The notes below the pieces were generated by a model. The model did not search any database and was not told the origin of the DNA. It saw only the letters and a program-made list of their open reading frames with translations. Positions 36,141-47,583 of a stretch of DNA of 64,000 nt are shown here, in pieces. Positions within the stretch are counted from its first letter, which is position 1. Each line of letters begins with the position of its first letter. The translations under genes were made by a program, and so were the position numbers. The DNA is taken from NCBI GenBank assembly GCA_022483465.1, contig JAKVNF010000003.1, positions 818,501 through 882,500 on the forward strand. Direction: 5' to 3'. The DNA comes from Lachnospiraceae bacterium (GTDB lineage: Bacteria; Bacillota; Clostridia; Lachnospirales; Lachnospiraceae).

Positions 36141-36785
36141 ATGGCAGAGGCAAAGGTGAGCATCGGAGGCTACATCGTCGGCATGATCCAGACCAACGTC
36201 TGGTTTCTCCACCGGGAGGGGCGCTCCGACTGCGTCCTGACCGACCCCGCCGACGAGGGCGCAAAGCTCTACGCGGCGCTTCAGAAGCAGGGCCTGCAGC
36301 TTGCGGCGATCCTGCTCACCCACGGGCACTTTGACCACATCGGGGGGCTCGACGCCCTCCGGAAAGCCTCCGGCGCGAAGGTCTACGCCTGCGAGAAGGA
36401 GGCGCACCTGCTCTCGGATCCCAACGACAACCTCTCCGCCTCCTACCATCGCCCCACCACCGTCAAGCCGGATGTCTGGGTGCGGGAGGGGGATGTGATC
36501 CGGGAGGCCGGCATGGACTTTCGGGTCATCGAGACCCCGGGCCACACCGAGGGGTCCTGCTGCTACTATCTCCAGGACACCGGCGCTGCCCCGATCCTCC
36601 TTGCGGGGGACACCCTCTTTGAGGAGTCCGTGGGGCGCACCGACATGCCGACGGGCTCCATGAGCGCCCTGGTCCGGAGTGTGAAGGACAAGCTCTTTGT
36701 CCTGCCGGAGGACACCCTCGTCTTTCCCGGCCACGGCCCCACCACCGACATCGGCCATGAGAAGCAGTACAACTGCCTCGTGTAG
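36141..36785 (+). CDS. Metallo-beta-lactamase fold hydrolase (glyoxalase II-like)
   Basis: A 214-residue protein with LLTHGHFDHIGGLDAL (HxHxDH metal motif), ETPGHTEGSCCYYL and LLAGDTLFEESVGRTD, ending VFPGHGPTTDIGHEK. This is the small single-domain YcbL/GloB-like group of hydroxyacylglutathione hydrolase relatives, which cleave thioesters or related bonds. GGAAGGG precedes the ATG. It forms an operon-like cluster rel - this gene - hemZ, an order I recall from other Clostridia, but a terminator-like hairpin separates it from hemZ. Confidence 0.88.
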   Translation: MAEAKVSIGGYIVGMIQTNVWFLHREGRSDCVLTDPADEGAKLYAALQKQGLQLAAILLTHGHFDHIGGLDALRKASGAKVYACEKEAHLLSDPNDNLSASYHRPTTVKPDVWVREGDVIREAGMDFRVIETPGHTEGSCCYYLQDTGAAPILLAGDTLFEESVGRTDMPTGSMSALVRSVKDKLFVLPEDTLVFPGHGPTTDIGHEKQYNCLV

Positions 36786-36820
36786 CAATCAGAAACAGCC
36801 AGGACAGGTCCATAAAAGGC

Positions 36821-36854
36821 AAGTCGCACCCCGGCACCCCGGGATGCGGCTTTT
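36821..36854 (+). terminator. Terminator-like hairpin before hemZ
   Basis: AAGTCGCACCCCGG pairs with CCGGGATGCGGCTT (one mismatch, one wobble), loop CACC, then TTTTG. Confidence 0.65.
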
Positions 36855-36887
36855 GCGCGTCCGGACCTGTCCCATGGGAGGTACCTT

Positions 36888-38399
36888 ATGTACATCTGTA
36901 TGGAAAACCGGGATCTCTACCGCTATGAGGTCCACTCGCTCATCAAGGCCTTCTACCCCCGGGAGGAGGTGAAGGTGCTGGTCGAGGGGGATCCCCATGG
37001 GGAGAAGATCCTGCGGGAAAATCCCGATATCGCCATGCGCCTTGCCTTTGCGCCGGAGGGGATCACCCTGACCCTCGCCAGGGAGGACAGAACCTTTTTC
37101 AAGCAGGCCGCCCCGGGGACCGATGATGCGGTCAAGGGCCCTGCCTGCAAGGAGGACGTCAAGCACCTGCTCTACGACAGCCTGCGGGAGGTGACCGGGC
37201 AGGATCTTCCCTGGGGAGACCTCATCGGAATCCGCCCCACCAAGATCGCAACCGCGGCCCTGCAGGAGGGGCTCTCGGACGAGGAAACCGTCCAAAGGAT
37301 GATGGAGGAGCACCGCTGCTCGAAGGAAAAGGCAGAGCTCTCCGTCGGCATCGCCAAACGGGAACGGGAGATTCTCGACTCCCTCCACCACGGGGACGAC
37401 GGGTACAGCCTCTACATCGGCATCCCGTTCTGTCCGACGACCTGCCTCTATTGCAGCTTCCCCTCCTTCAACCTGGACCTCTGGAAGGACAGGACGGGAG
37501 AGTACCTCGACTGCCTCGAGAGGGAGATGGAAGCGGGGGCGAAGATCATGGCGGGCAAGCACCTCGACACCGTCTACATCGGGGGCGGCACCCCGACATC
37601 GCTCTCTGCCAAAGAGCTGGACCGCCTCCTTGGCGGCATCGAGCGGCATTTTGACCTCTCGGAGTTGACGGAGTTCACGGTGGAGGCCGGGCGCCCGGAC
37701 AGCATCACGAAGGACAAGCTGGAAGCCCTGGCCGCCCACCAGGTGACAAGGATCAGCGTGAACCCCCAGACCATGAACGAGAAGACCCTGCGCGTCATCG
37801 GAAGGGCCCACACGGTGCAGCAGACCGTCGATGCCTTCCAGCTGGCAAGGTCCCTTGGCTTTTCCAATATCAATATGGACATCATCCTGGGCCTTCCCGG
37901 CGAGGGAGAGGAGGAGGTGCGCCACACCCTGGAGGAGGTCAGAAAGCTCCATCCCGACTCCCTGACGGTCCACAGCCTTGCGATCAAGCGGGCCTCCCGG
38001 CTTCGCCGCATCATCGACGAGAAGGGATATCCGGTCCTTCTCAATACGAAGGAGATGATGGACCTTGCCGCGGACGCCGCCGCAGAAATGGGCATGGTCC
38101 CCTACTACCTCTACCGCCAGAAGAACATGTCCGGCAACTTCGAGAACACGGGCTTTGCGGTGCCGGGCAAGTACGGGATCTACAACATCGCCATCATCGA
38201 GGAGTGCCAGTCGATCCTCGCCCTGGGCGCAGGCTCCATCTCCAAGCGGGCCCTGCCGGGCGAAGGCGGCAGGGGTCTTCGCCTCGAGCGCTGCGACAAC
38301 GCCAAGGAAGTGGACGTCTACATGGCCAACCTGGACGAGATGATCCGCCGCAAACAGGCCCTCTGGGGAGCGGCGCCAGATGCGCCATTAACTGAATAA
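36888..38399 (+). CDS. hemZ: Coproporphyrinogen dehydrogenase-like radical SAM protein HemZ
   Basis: A 503-residue radical SAM protein. The N-terminal 170 residues are the HemZ-specific extension (GDLIGIRPTKIATAALQEG is characteristic). The iron-sulfur motif is YIGIPFCPTTCLYCSF (CxxxCxxC), followed by TVYIGGGTPTSL, EFTVEAGRPDSI, RISVNPQTMN and NINMDIILGLPGE. The C-terminus contains YYLYRQKNMSGNFENTG. The family is annotated as oxygen-independent coproporphyrinogen III oxidase, but real haem synthesis by HemZ is doubtful in many Clostridia. No other haem gene lies in the window. GGGAGG precedes the ATG. Confidence 0.9.
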   Translation: MYICMENRDLYRYEVHSLIKAFYPREEVKVLVEGDPHGEKILRENPDIAMRLAFAPEGITLTLAREDRTFFKQAAPGTDDAVKGPACKEDVKHLLYDSLREVTGQDLPWGDLIGIRPTKIATAALQEGLSDEETVQRMMEEHRCSKEKAELSVGIAKREREILDSLHHGDDGYSLYIGIPFCPTTCLYCSFPSFNLDLWKDRTGEYLDCLEREMEAGAKIMAGKHLDTVYIGGGTPTSLSAKELDRLLGGIERHFDLSELTEFTVEAGRPDSITKDKLEALAAHQVTRISVNPQTMNEKTLRVIGRAHTVQQTVDAFQLARSLGFSNINMDIILGLPGEGEEEVRHTLEEVRKLHPDSLTVHSLAIKRASRLRRIIDEKGYPVLLNTKEMMDLAADAAAEMGMVPYYLYRQKNMSGNFENTGFAVPGKYGIYNIAIIEECQSILALGAGSISKRALPGEGGRGLRLERCDNAKEVDVYMANLDEMIRRKQALWGAAPDAPLTE

Positions 38400-38452
38400 A
38401 GTGTTGCAACAGTATTGACTTTTTGAAGAATCACGACAAGATAATTCAAACG

Positions 38453-38481
38453 TTGCATGAACTTTGCAAAATTGGTATATT
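38453..38481 (+). promoter_or_regulatory. Promoter P1 upstream of topA
   Basis: TTGCAT (38453-38458), 17-bp spacer, TATATT (38476-38481). Confidence 0.6.
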
Positions 38482-38657
38482 GATAGTGCAGACCGCGCCG
38501 GAGCGCACCGGAAGGGCCCCCGTTTTGGGACCCGTTGGAGATTCCGGGAAAACCATTTCACTTCTCTGTCCCCGATCGGGGAGGAGACATCCCCCGGTCA
38601 TTCGGCTTTGTGCATGAAAACCTTTGCAAAAAAAAGCGTGAATTGTCTGTTTTTTGC

Positions 38658-38686
38658 TTGCACAAATCTGCTCTTTAAGATATGCT
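38658..38686 (+). promoter_or_regulatory. Promoter P2 of topA
   Basis: TTGCAC (38658-38663), 17-bp spacer, TATGCT (38681-38686), 51 bases before the ATG. Confidence 0.6.
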
Positions 38687-38737
38687 AGTGTCCGCATTAA
38701 GCGGACCATCCGCATTCTTACCGATAAGGAGATTTCC

Positions 38738-40876
38738 ATGGCTAAATACCTGGTAATCGTGGAGTCACCTGCCAAGGTGAAAACCATCAAGAAGTTCCTT
38801 GGCCCCAAGTATGACGTGGCCGCCAGCCAGGGTCACGTGCGGGACCTTCCGAAGTCCCGGATGGGCATCGACATTGAGCACGATTACGAACCACAGTACA
38901 TCACCATCCGCGGGAAGGGCGACCTTCTCGCTGATCTTCGGCGCAGAGCCAAAAAAGCGGACCGGGTCTATCTCGCAACGGACCCTGACCGCGAGGGAGA
39001 GGCCATCTCCTGGCACCTGATGGCAGCCCTCAAGCTGGACCCGGAAAAGGTCAGCCGCATCACCTTCAATGAGATCACAAAGAGTGCCGTCACCGAGTCC
39101 CTCAAGCACCCCCGGGACATCGACATGAACCTGGTGGACGCCCAGCAGGCAAGACGCGTCCTCGACCGGATGGTCGGATACGAGATCTCCCCGCTTCTCT
39201 GGAAAAAGGTCAAGCGGGGCCTCTCCGCGGGGCGCGTCCAGTCAGTCGCGCTGCGCATGATCGCAGACCGGGAGGAGGAGATCTCCTCCTTTATCCCCGA
39301 GGAGTACTGGACCCTGGATGCGGTGCTGGATGCCTCCGGCGAGAAAAAGCCCATCACCGCCCACTACGCGGGACCGGCTGACAAGAGCAAGGATGCCGGG
39401 ATCAAGAACAGCGCCGAGGCAGAGGCGCTCCGGAAGGCCCTGCAGGGCGCTTCCTATGAGATCTCGGAGATCAAGACCAGCACCAGGGAGCGCAAATCGC
39501 CGCTTCCCTTCACCACCTCCACGCTCCAGCAGGAGGCCAGCAAGGCGCTGAACTTCTCCACCCAGAAGACTATGCGCATCGCCCAGCAGCTCTATGAGGG
39601 CATTGAGCTCAAGGGCCAGGGCTCGGTGGGTATCATCACCTACTTGAGAACCGACTCGACGCGCATCTCCGAGGAGGCCATGGCGGCTTCCTCCGACTAC
39701 ATTCAGACGACCTACGGGGCAGAGTACTTGGGCCCCGCACAGCAGAAGAAGACCTCCGCGAAGATCCAGGACGCCCACGAGGCGATCCGCCCGACGGACA
39801 TCGCGAGGACCCCGGATTCCATCAAGGACTCCCTGGACCGTGACCAGTACCGGCTCTACAAGCTGATCTGGAAGCGCTTTGTGGCGAGCCGGATGGCCGG
39901 GGCAAAGATTGAGACCACCCAGGTGCGGATCACCGCCACCGCGGCGGACCACACCGCCTACCTCTTCACCCTGCCCTGTTCGCGGATTGCCTTCGACGGC
40001 TTTCTGAAGGTCTACGCGCCGGCGGACGAGGAGGAGAAGGACACCGTCCAGGTGAAGGGCCTGACAAAGGACACGGTGCTCTCCCTCGAGAAGCTCGAGG
40101 CAAAGCAGCACTTCACCCAGCCCGTCGCCCACTACACCGAGGCCTCCCTCGTCCACGCACTGGAGGAGCAGGGGATCGGCCGGCCCTCTACCTACGCGCC
40201 GACCATCACGACGATCCTGTCCCGCCACTACGTGACCAAGGAGAACAAGAACCTGTACATGACCGAGCTCGGCGAGGCCGTGAACGGAATCATGAAGAAG
40301 GAATTCCCCTCCATCGTGGATCCCGGCTTTACCGCCAACCTGGAATCTCTCCTGGACGGCGTGGCCGGCGGCACCGTGAAGTGGAAGACCGTCATCGAGA
40401 ACTTCTACCCGGATCTGGACGAGGCCGTCCAGCGGGCCAGCAAGGAGCTGGAGAAGATCACGATTCAGGACGAGGTGACCGACGAGATCTGCGAGAAGTG
40501 CGGCCGCCACATGGTCATCAAGTACGGTCCCCACGGAAAGTTCCTGGCCTGCCCGGGATTTCCGGAGTGCCGCAACACCAAGCCCTATTTCGAGAAGATC
40601 GGCGTCGCCTGCCCCAAGTGCGGCAAGGACATCGTCATCAAGAAGACCCGGAAGGGGCGCAAGTACTACGGGTGCATGGGCAATCCCGAGTGCGACTTCA
40701 TGACCTGGTCCCGCCCCGTCAACATCCGCTGCCCGAAGTGCGGCAGCATCATGCTGGAGAAGGGCAGCAAGCTAATCTGCTACAACGAGGACTGCGGCTA
40801 CGTGATGAACAAGAGCGACGTCCCCAAGGAAGAGGAAACTGCCGCGGCAGGAGATTCCGCCGCGAAAGAAGCATAA
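38738..40876 (+). CDS. topA: DNA topoisomerase I
   Basis: Type IA topoisomerase that relaxes negative supercoils. The 712-residue protein starts with the TOPRIM domain (LVIVESPAKVKTIKKFL; DPDREGEAISWHL), followed by the catalytic core with the active tyrosine in YLRTDSTRIS and the gate motif GRPSTYAPTI. Three C-terminal zinc ribbons carry four Cys each (CEKCGRHMV ... CPGFPEC; CPKCGKDIV ... CMGNPEC; CPKCGSIML ... CYNEDC). ATG 38738 is chosen because AAGGAG lies 7 bases upstream and the frame begins MAKYLVIVESPAK. It is followed by codY, as in a compressed Bacillus-type order. Confidence 0.97.
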   Translation: MAKYLVIVESPAKVKTIKKFLGPKYDVAASQGHVRDLPKSRMGIDIEHDYEPQYITIRGKGDLLADLRRRAKKADRVYLATDPDREGEAISWHLMAALKLDPEKVSRITFNEITKSAVTESLKHPRDIDMNLVDAQQARRVLDRMVGYEISPLLWKKVKRGLSAGRVQSVALRMIADREEEISSFIPEEYWTLDAVLDASGEKKPITAHYAGPADKSKDAGIKNSAEAEALRKALQGASYEISEIKTSTRERKSPLPFTTSTLQQEASKALNFSTQKTMRIAQQLYEGIELKGQGSVGIITYLRTDSTRISEEAMAASSDYIQTTYGAEYLGPAQQKKTSAKIQDAHEAIRPTDIARTPDSIKDSLDRDQYRLYKLIWKRFVASRMAGAKIETTQVRITATAADHTAYLFTLPCSRIAFDGFLKVYAPADEEEKDTVQVKGLTKDTVLSLEKLEAKQHFTQPVAHYTEASLVHALEEQGIGRPSTYAPTITTILSRHYVTKENKNLYMTELGEAVNGIMKKEFPSIVDPGFTANLESLLDGVAGGTVKWKTVIENFYPDLDEAVQRASKELEKITIQDEVTDEICEKCGRHMVIKYGPHGKFLACPGFPECRNTKPYFEKIGVACPKCGKDIVIKKTRKGRKYYGCMGNPECDFMTWSRPVNIRCPKCGSIMLEKGSKLICYNEDCGYVMNKSDVPKEEETAAAGDSAAKEA

Positions 40877-40953
40877 ATCAATCAACCGGGAAACCCACCA
40901 GGGCAGCAGCAAGCGCCCCGGCACAACGTGAACCAAGATAGAGAGGTTAGGAA

Positions 40954-41757
40954 ATGAGTACGAACCAGAGCAACGTTCAATTACTGGACAAGACAAGAAA
41001 GATCGAAAAACTGCTGCACAACAACCACACCGGGAAGGTCGTCTTCAACGACATCTGTCTCGTCCTGAGCGACATCCTCGACTCCGATGTGCTGGTCCTC
41101 TCCCGCAAGGGCAAGGTCCTGGGCGTGGCAGAGAAACCCGCTGAGGAGATCGCCCCGATCCAGGCCATGATGAAGGACAACCTGGGCGAGTTCATCGACG
41201 GCGCCCTGAACGAGCGGCTCCTTTCCGTCCTCTCCACCAACGAGAACTTAAACCTCACGACCCTGGGCTTTGACGGCGAGGATGCCCGCCACAACGTGAT
41301 CATCAGCCCCATCGAAATCGCCGGTGAGCGCCTCGGAACGGTCTTCATCTACAACTCCGGCCGCTCCTATGAGATCGATGACATCATCATCTGCGAGTAC
41401 GGCACCACCGTGGTGGGCCTGGAGATGCTGCGCGCCGTGTCCGAGGAGTCCGCAGAGGAGAACCGCAAGACCGCGATCGTCAAGAGCGCCATCTCCACTC
41501 TTTCCTACACGGAGATTCAGGCCATCCTCCACATCTTCGAGGAGATGGACGGCAAGAAGGAGGGGATCCTCGTTGCCTCCAAGATCGCCGACAAGGCGGG
41601 CATCACCCGCTCCGTCATCGTCAATGCCCTGCGCAAGTTTGAGTCCGCAGGCGTCATCGAGTCCCGGAGCTCCGGCATGAAGGGAACCTACATCAAGGTT
41701 CTCAACGATGCCGTCTACAAGGAGCTGGATGAGATGCGCGACAAGGTCTTCGCCTGA
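40954..41757 (+). CDS. codY: GTP- and branched-chain-amino-acid-sensing repressor CodY
   Basis: A 267-residue global regulator that binds DNA when GTP and branched-chain amino acids are plentiful. N-terminal GAF domain (residues 1-160; LLDKTRKIEKLL, VFNDICLVLSDIL, FGTVFIYN-like LGTVFIYN) and C-terminal winged helix (EGILVASKIADKAGITRSVIVNALRKFESAGVIESRSSGMKGTYIKVLN in short motifs: ASKIADK, ITRSVIVNALRK, ESRSSGMKGT). The helix-turn-helix is almost identical to that of well-studied relatives. AGAGAGGTTAGG precedes the ATG. A terminator ends the unit 20 bases later, separating it from rpsB. Confidence 0.96.
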   Translation: MSTNQSNVQLLDKTRKIEKLLHNNHTGKVVFNDICLVLSDILDSDVLVLSRKGKVLGVAEKPAEEIAPIQAMMKDNLGEFIDGALNERLLSVLSTNENLNLTTLGFDGEDARHNVIISPIEIAGERLGTVFIYNSGRSYEIDDIIICEYGTTVVGLEMLRAVSEESAEENRKTAIVKSAISTLSYTEIQAILHIFEEMDGKKEGILVASKIADKAGITRSVIVNALRKFESAGVIESRSSGMKGTYIKVLNDAVYKELDEMRDKVFA

Positions 41758-41778
41758 GTTCCTGACCGCGAAGGACAT

Positions 41779-41824
41779 CTCCCCCGCACGCAGCCGCAAT
41801 TCGGGCTTGCATGCGGGGGATTTT
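41779..41824 (+). terminator. codY terminator
   Basis: ATCTCCCCCGCA and TGCGGGGGAT pair around an inner stem; TTTT follows. The -35 box of the rpsB promoter is embedded in its descending arm. Confidence 0.8.
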
Positions 41825-41836
41825 GTGTGCTAGAAT
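41807..41836 (+). promoter_or_regulatory. rpsB-tsf promoter
   Basis: TTGCAT (41807-41812), 18-bp spacer, TAGAAT (41831-41836). The roughly 170-base leader that follows contains GC-rich hairpins (CCCCGAGACGGGG near 41910) and may carry autoregulation by S2, which I cannot prove. Confidence 0.6.
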
Positions 41837-42011
41837 ACACAGGCTGTGCAGACAGCGCAGTGAAACGGACACACCCAAATTACCACATATTCCCAGCAGG
41901 TGCCGTTGCCCCGAGACGGGGTGGCATGGTCCGAAAGCCGGCCGATGGCCGACTCTGCGAAAGGAGTATGGAAGGCCGGTCAACCCGGCACAAAACAAAC
42001 GGAGGTTTATT

Positions 42012-42791
42012 ATGAGCGTAGTAACCATGAAAGAACTGCTGGAAGCAGGCGTGCACTTCGGTCACCAGACCCGCCGCTGGAACCCCAAGATGGCTCCTTA
42101 CATCTTCACGGAGCGCAACGGGATCCACATCATCGATCTGCAGAAGTCCGTGGTCAAGGTAGACGAGGCCTACAAGGCAGTCTTCGAGATCGCTGAGCAG
42201 GGCGGCACCATCCTGTTCGTCGGCACCAAGAAGCAGGCACAGGATGCGGTCAAGGCTGAGGCCGAGAGATGCGGCATGTACTATGTCAACCAGAGATGGC
42301 TCGGCGGCATGCTGACCAACTTCCGCACCATCCAGTCCCGCATTGAGCGTCTCAACAAGATCAACCAGATGGAGCAGGACGGCACCTTCGATGTCCTTCC
42401 CAAGAAGGAAGTTGCCAAGCTCAAGAAGGAGCAGGACAAGCTCGAGAAGAACATCGGCGGCATCAAGACCATGGAGCACATCCCGGATGCCATCTTCGTC
42501 ATCGATCCCAAGAAGGAGAAGATCTGCGTCCGCGAGGCACATGCCCTGGGCATCACCCTCATCGGCATTGCAGATACCAACTGCGATCCGGATGAGCTCG
42601 ATTACATCATCCCCGGCAACGACGACGCCATCCGCGCCGTGAAGCTCCTCTGCTCCAAGATGGCAGACGCTGTCATCGAGGCAAAGCAGGGCGAGGAGAA
42701 CACCAATGCAGCAGATGCAGCCAGCCAGGACGCTCTGGCCGCTGAGTCCGCAGCCGCAGAGGCAGAGCAGGCAGCAGAGGGAACCGTCTGA
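42012..42791 (+). CDS. rpsB: 30S ribosomal protein S2
   Basis: A 259-residue protein of the small ribosomal subunit: [27 protein letters not shown] (first motifs [21 protein letters not shown]), [27 protein letters not shown] and [14 protein letters not shown] lies 8 bases before ATG 42012. The C-terminus has an Ala/Glu-rich tail longer than in many relatives. It is cotranscribed with tsf, the usual pairing. Confidence 0.97.
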   Translation: MSVVTMKELLEAGVHFGHQTRRWNPKMAPYIFTERNGIHIIDLQKSVVKVDEAYKAVFEIAEQGGTILFVGTKKQAQDAVKAEAERCGMYYVNQRWLGGMLTNFRTIQSRIERLNKINQMEQDGTFDVLPKKEVAKLKKEQDKLEKNIGGIKTMEHIPDAIFVIDPKKEKICVREAHALGITLIGIADTNCDPDELDYIIPGNDDAIRAVKLLCSKMADAVIEAKQGEENTNAADAASQDALAAESAAAEAEQAAEGTV

Positions 42792-42834
42792 GTTCCCACA
42801 GGAACACTAACCCATTTGTAAGGAGGACGAACCC

Positions 42835-43782
42835 ATGGCAATCACAGCAGCTCAGGTCAAGCAGTTAAGAGAGCTCACCGGTGCAGGCATCATGGAGTGC
42901 AAGAAGGCACTGACCAAGACCAACGGCGATATCGACGCCGCTGTCGAGGAACTCCGGAAGGCCGGCGCCGCAAAGGCAGAGAAGAAGGCAAACCGTATCG
43001 CAGCAGAGGGTCTCTGCTACGTTTCCCAGAAGAATGAGAAGGAGGCAGCTGTCGTCGAGGTCAACTCCGAGACCGACTTCGTCGCTTCCAACGCAAAGTT
43101 CCAGGCCTTTGTGCAGAAGGTCGCAGATGCCGCCGTGGAGACCAAGGCGACTGATCTTGAGGGCTTCCTGGCCGACAAGTGGCCGGAGGATCCTTCGGAG
43201 ACCGTCAAGGACGCGCTCGTCAACATGATCGCCGTCATCTCCGAGAAGCTCTCCATCCGCAGATTCGAAAAGGTTACCGCCGAGAACGGCATCGTCGCCT
43301 CCTATGTCCATGGCGGCGGCAGAATCGCTGTCCTGGTGGAGGCTGACACCGATGTCGTCAACGACGAGATCAAGGAGGCAGTCCGGAACGTGGCCATGCA
43401 GGTCGCTGCCCTGTCCCCGAAGTATGTCCGCGCTGAGGAGATTCCGCAGGCTGACCGCGACCACGAGAAGGAGATTCTCATGGCCCAGGCCGTCAATGAG
43501 AACAATGCCCTTCCCGAGGAGAAGAGAAAGCCCGAGGCCATTCTCGAGAAGATGCTCATCGGAAGACTGAACAAGGAGTTCAAGGAGGTCTGCCTGGACG
43601 ACCAGATCTACGTCAAGGCAGAGGACGGAAAGCAGTCCGTCAAGCAGTACCTCGATGCCGTCGGCAAGAAGAACGGCGCCAAGATCTCCATCCGGAGATT
43701 TGTCCGCTTTGAGACCGGCGAGGGCATGGAGAAGAGAGAAGAGAACTTCGCAGAGGAGGTTATGTCCCAGATCAAGCACTGA
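42835..43782 (+). CDS. tsf: Translation elongation factor Ts
   Basis: Exchanges GDP on EF-Tu. The 315-residue protein starts ITAAQVKQLRELTGAGIMECKKAL in family form (LRELTGAGIMECKKAL), with SETDFVA and the dimerisation region; C-terminal SIRRFVRFETGEG is present. AAGGAGG precedes the ATG, 43 bases after the rpsB stop. A terminator follows. Confidence 0.97.
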   Translation: MAITAAQVKQLRELTGAGIMECKKALTKTNGDIDAAVEELRKAGAAKAEKKANRIAAEGLCYVSQKNEKEAAVVEVNSETDFVASNAKFQAFVQKVADAAVETKATDLEGFLADKWPEDPSETVKDALVNMIAVISEKLSIRRFEKVTAENGIVASYVHGGGRIAVLVEADTDVVNDEIKEAVRNVAMQVAALSPKYVRAEEIPQADRDHEKEILMAQAVNENNALPEEKRKPEAILEKMLIGRLNKEFKEVCLDDQIYVKAEDGKQSVKQYLDAVGKKNGAKISIRRFVRFETGEGMEKREENFAEEVMSQIKH

Positions 43783-43811
43783 TCGGGGCTGCCACAGCGA
43801 AGGATCATCAG

Positions 43812-43845
43812 ACGGACGCGCGGAGGCACCGCTGCGTCCGTTTTT
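43812..43845 (+). terminator. rpsB-tsf terminator
   Basis: ACGGACGC(G)CGG pairs with CCG(CT)GCGTCCG(T), then TTTTT. Confidence 0.85.
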
Positions 43846-43981
43846 CGTTCTCCTCTAAACTTTCTGTGAAATCCTCCGGTCCCCGGTACCATCCAGGGAA
43901 AAGATCGCATACAATATACCTGCCGGATCCCTCCGGCATGCGAACCGGGTGAAGAGGCGCTTCATCCGGACAAGGAGTGAA

Positions 43982-44659
43982 ATGATATTCAAGAGAATCA
44001 ACGAAAACACAGTGAACTGCCACATCTCCAAGGAAGACCTGCAGGAGAGCGGAATCCGCATCGACGATCTGCTGATGCAGAAGAAGGAAACCCTGCAGAA
44101 CCTCCGGGATGCGGTGCAGCGGGCCGCGGTGCAGGAGAACTTCACGCTGGATGGCCACTTCAACACCATGCAGCTCGCGGTCCTGCGGGACAGCTCCATC
44201 TCCCTGACCCTCTCCCAGGAAAGGGCAATCCCGGATTCCCTCTTCTCCAACGCGGGAAAGGAGCTCCTGGACGCCGCCCGGGCCAACTGGACCGGAGAGA
44301 ACCGGGAGAGCGAAGAGGAGACCGGGGGGGCAGAGTCTGCCCCGACGGGCGGGGGCCTGCCGGACACGGTCTACTTCTTCCGCGACATGGAGGAGGCAAT
44401 CCGCACCGCTTCCCTGATCCGGGATGAGGACGCCGAGAAGGTCTCCTCGTCCCTCTACCGGGACAAGAAGTCCGGGCGGTATTTCCTCCTGCTGCAGCAG
44501 AAGGAGGGCGCCGGGGAGGAGGGCTTTGCCCACATCACCCTGGTGCTCAATGAGTTTGCCAAGAAGGCCATCAGCAGTTCCCAGGAGATCGCCTTCAGGA
44601 AGGAGCACGCAGAGTGCATTCGGAAGGATCAAGCACTGACCGACCTGAAGAAGCTGTGA
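43982..44659 (+). CDS. MecA-like adaptor protein
   Basis: A 225-residue protein with the layout of MecA, which hands substrates to the ClpC protease in Gram-positive bacteria. The N-terminal domain (MIFKRINENTVNCHISKEDL, then ESGIRIDDLL) matches the start of the family, and an acidic linker (ESEEETGGAESAP) leads to the C-terminal ClpC-binding-like domain (DTVYFFRDMEEAIRTASLI, RYFLLLQQKEG). AAGGAGTGAA precedes the ATG. The next gene overlaps its end by four bases, so they form an operon. No clpC is in the window. The assignment rests on layout and N-terminal motifs and is good but not certain. Confidence 0.75.
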   Translation: MIFKRINENTVNCHISKEDLQESGIRIDDLLMQKKETLQNLRDAVQRAAVQENFTLDGHFNTMQLAVLRDSSISLTLSQERAIPDSLFSNAGKELLDAARANWTGENRESEEETGGAESAPTGGGLPDTVYFFRDMEEAIRTASLIRDEDAEKVSSSLYRDKKSGRYFLLLQQKEGAGEEGFAHITLVLNEFAKKAISSSQEIAFRKEHAECIRKDQALTDLKKL

Positions 44660-45369
44660 GGCTGAACCGATACCTGGCCTCCTGCGGTGTCTGCTCCCGC
44701 AGGGAGGCGGACCGGCTGATCGAAGAGGGCGCGGTCACCGTGGATGGGGCCGCGGCCGTCCCGGGCATGCTGGTCACCGGGCGGGAGAAGATCCGCGTCC
44801 GGGACCGGGTGGTCCGGGGACAGGACCGGAAGGTCGTGGTCGCCTGGTACAAGCCGGTGGGGGTCACCACCACGGAGCGGGATCCCCATGCCAAGAAGAC
44901 GGTGGGAGATGCCTTTTCCTATCCCGTCCGGCTCACCTACGCGGGGCGCCTGGACCGGGACAGCGAGGGACTCCTGCTCATGACCAACGACGGGGACCTG
45001 ATCGAGGCAATGATGCGGGGCTCCGCGGGCCACGAGAAGGAGTACGTGGTGCGCACCACGGCCCGGATTCAGGACGTTCAGCTTTCCCGGATGGCAGAGG
45101 GCATCTACCTGAAGGATCTGGGGGTAAAGACCCGGCCATGCAAGGTCCGGCGCCTCGGGGACCACTCCTTCGACATCGTGCTGACCCAGGGCCTCAACCG
45201 GCAGATCCGCAGGATGTGCCAGGCGGTGGGCCTCCACGTGCAGACGCTAAAGCGCGTGCGGGTACTGAACATCACCCTGGCGGGCCTTCGCCCGGGCATG
45301 CAGAAGACGATCGAGGGGAAGGACCTCGAGGACCTCTACCGCGCGGCGGGACTTGCCCCGCGGCAGTGA
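44656..45369 (+). CDS. RsuA/RluB/RluF-family pseudouridine synthase
   Basis: Converts uridine to pseudouridine in ribosomal RNA. An S4 RNA-binding domain (RLNRYLASCGVCSRREADRLIEEG in short motifs) is followed by the catalytic domain with YAGRLDRDSEGLLLMTNDGD (catalytic Asp in GRLDRDS), KEYVV and LTQGLNRQIRRMC. GTG 44656, which overlaps the mecA-like stop as GTGA, gives the family-type start VRLNRYL; ATG 44614 in the same frame would add 14 residues. A terminator follows. Confidence 0.9.
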   Translation: MRLNRYLASCGVCSRREADRLIEEGAVTVDGAAAVPGMLVTGREKIRVRDRVVRGQDRKVVVAWYKPVGVTTTERDPHAKKTVGDAFSYPVRLTYAGRLDRDSEGLLLMTNDGDLIEAMMRGSAGHEKEYVVRTTARIQDVQLSRMAEGIYLKDLGVKTRPCKVRRLGDHSFDIVLTQGLNRQIRRMCQAVGLHVQTLKRVRVLNITLAGLRPGMQKTIEGKDLEDLYRAAGLAPRQ

Positions 45370-47520
<2,151 letters not shown>

Positions 47521-47537
47521 TTCCATGATTCCAAAAT

Positions 47538-47577
47538 AAAGCGGACAGAAGATCGGAAAGGATCCCTGTCCGCTTTT
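47538..47577. terminator. Terminator between ligA and the converging ATPase gene
   Basis: AAAGCGGACAG (47538-47548) pairs with CTGTCCGCTTT (47565-47575), then TT; usable from both sides. Confidence 0.85.
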
Positions 47578-47583
47578 TGCATC

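Larger units (their letters stand above)
38400..38737. other. Regulatory gap upstream of topA
   Basis: This 338-bp gap has no gene. It contains two good sigma-A-type promoters (38453-38481 and 38658-38686) and a leader with a short palindrome TCCCCGATCGGGGA (38569-38582) between them. Confidence 0.55.
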
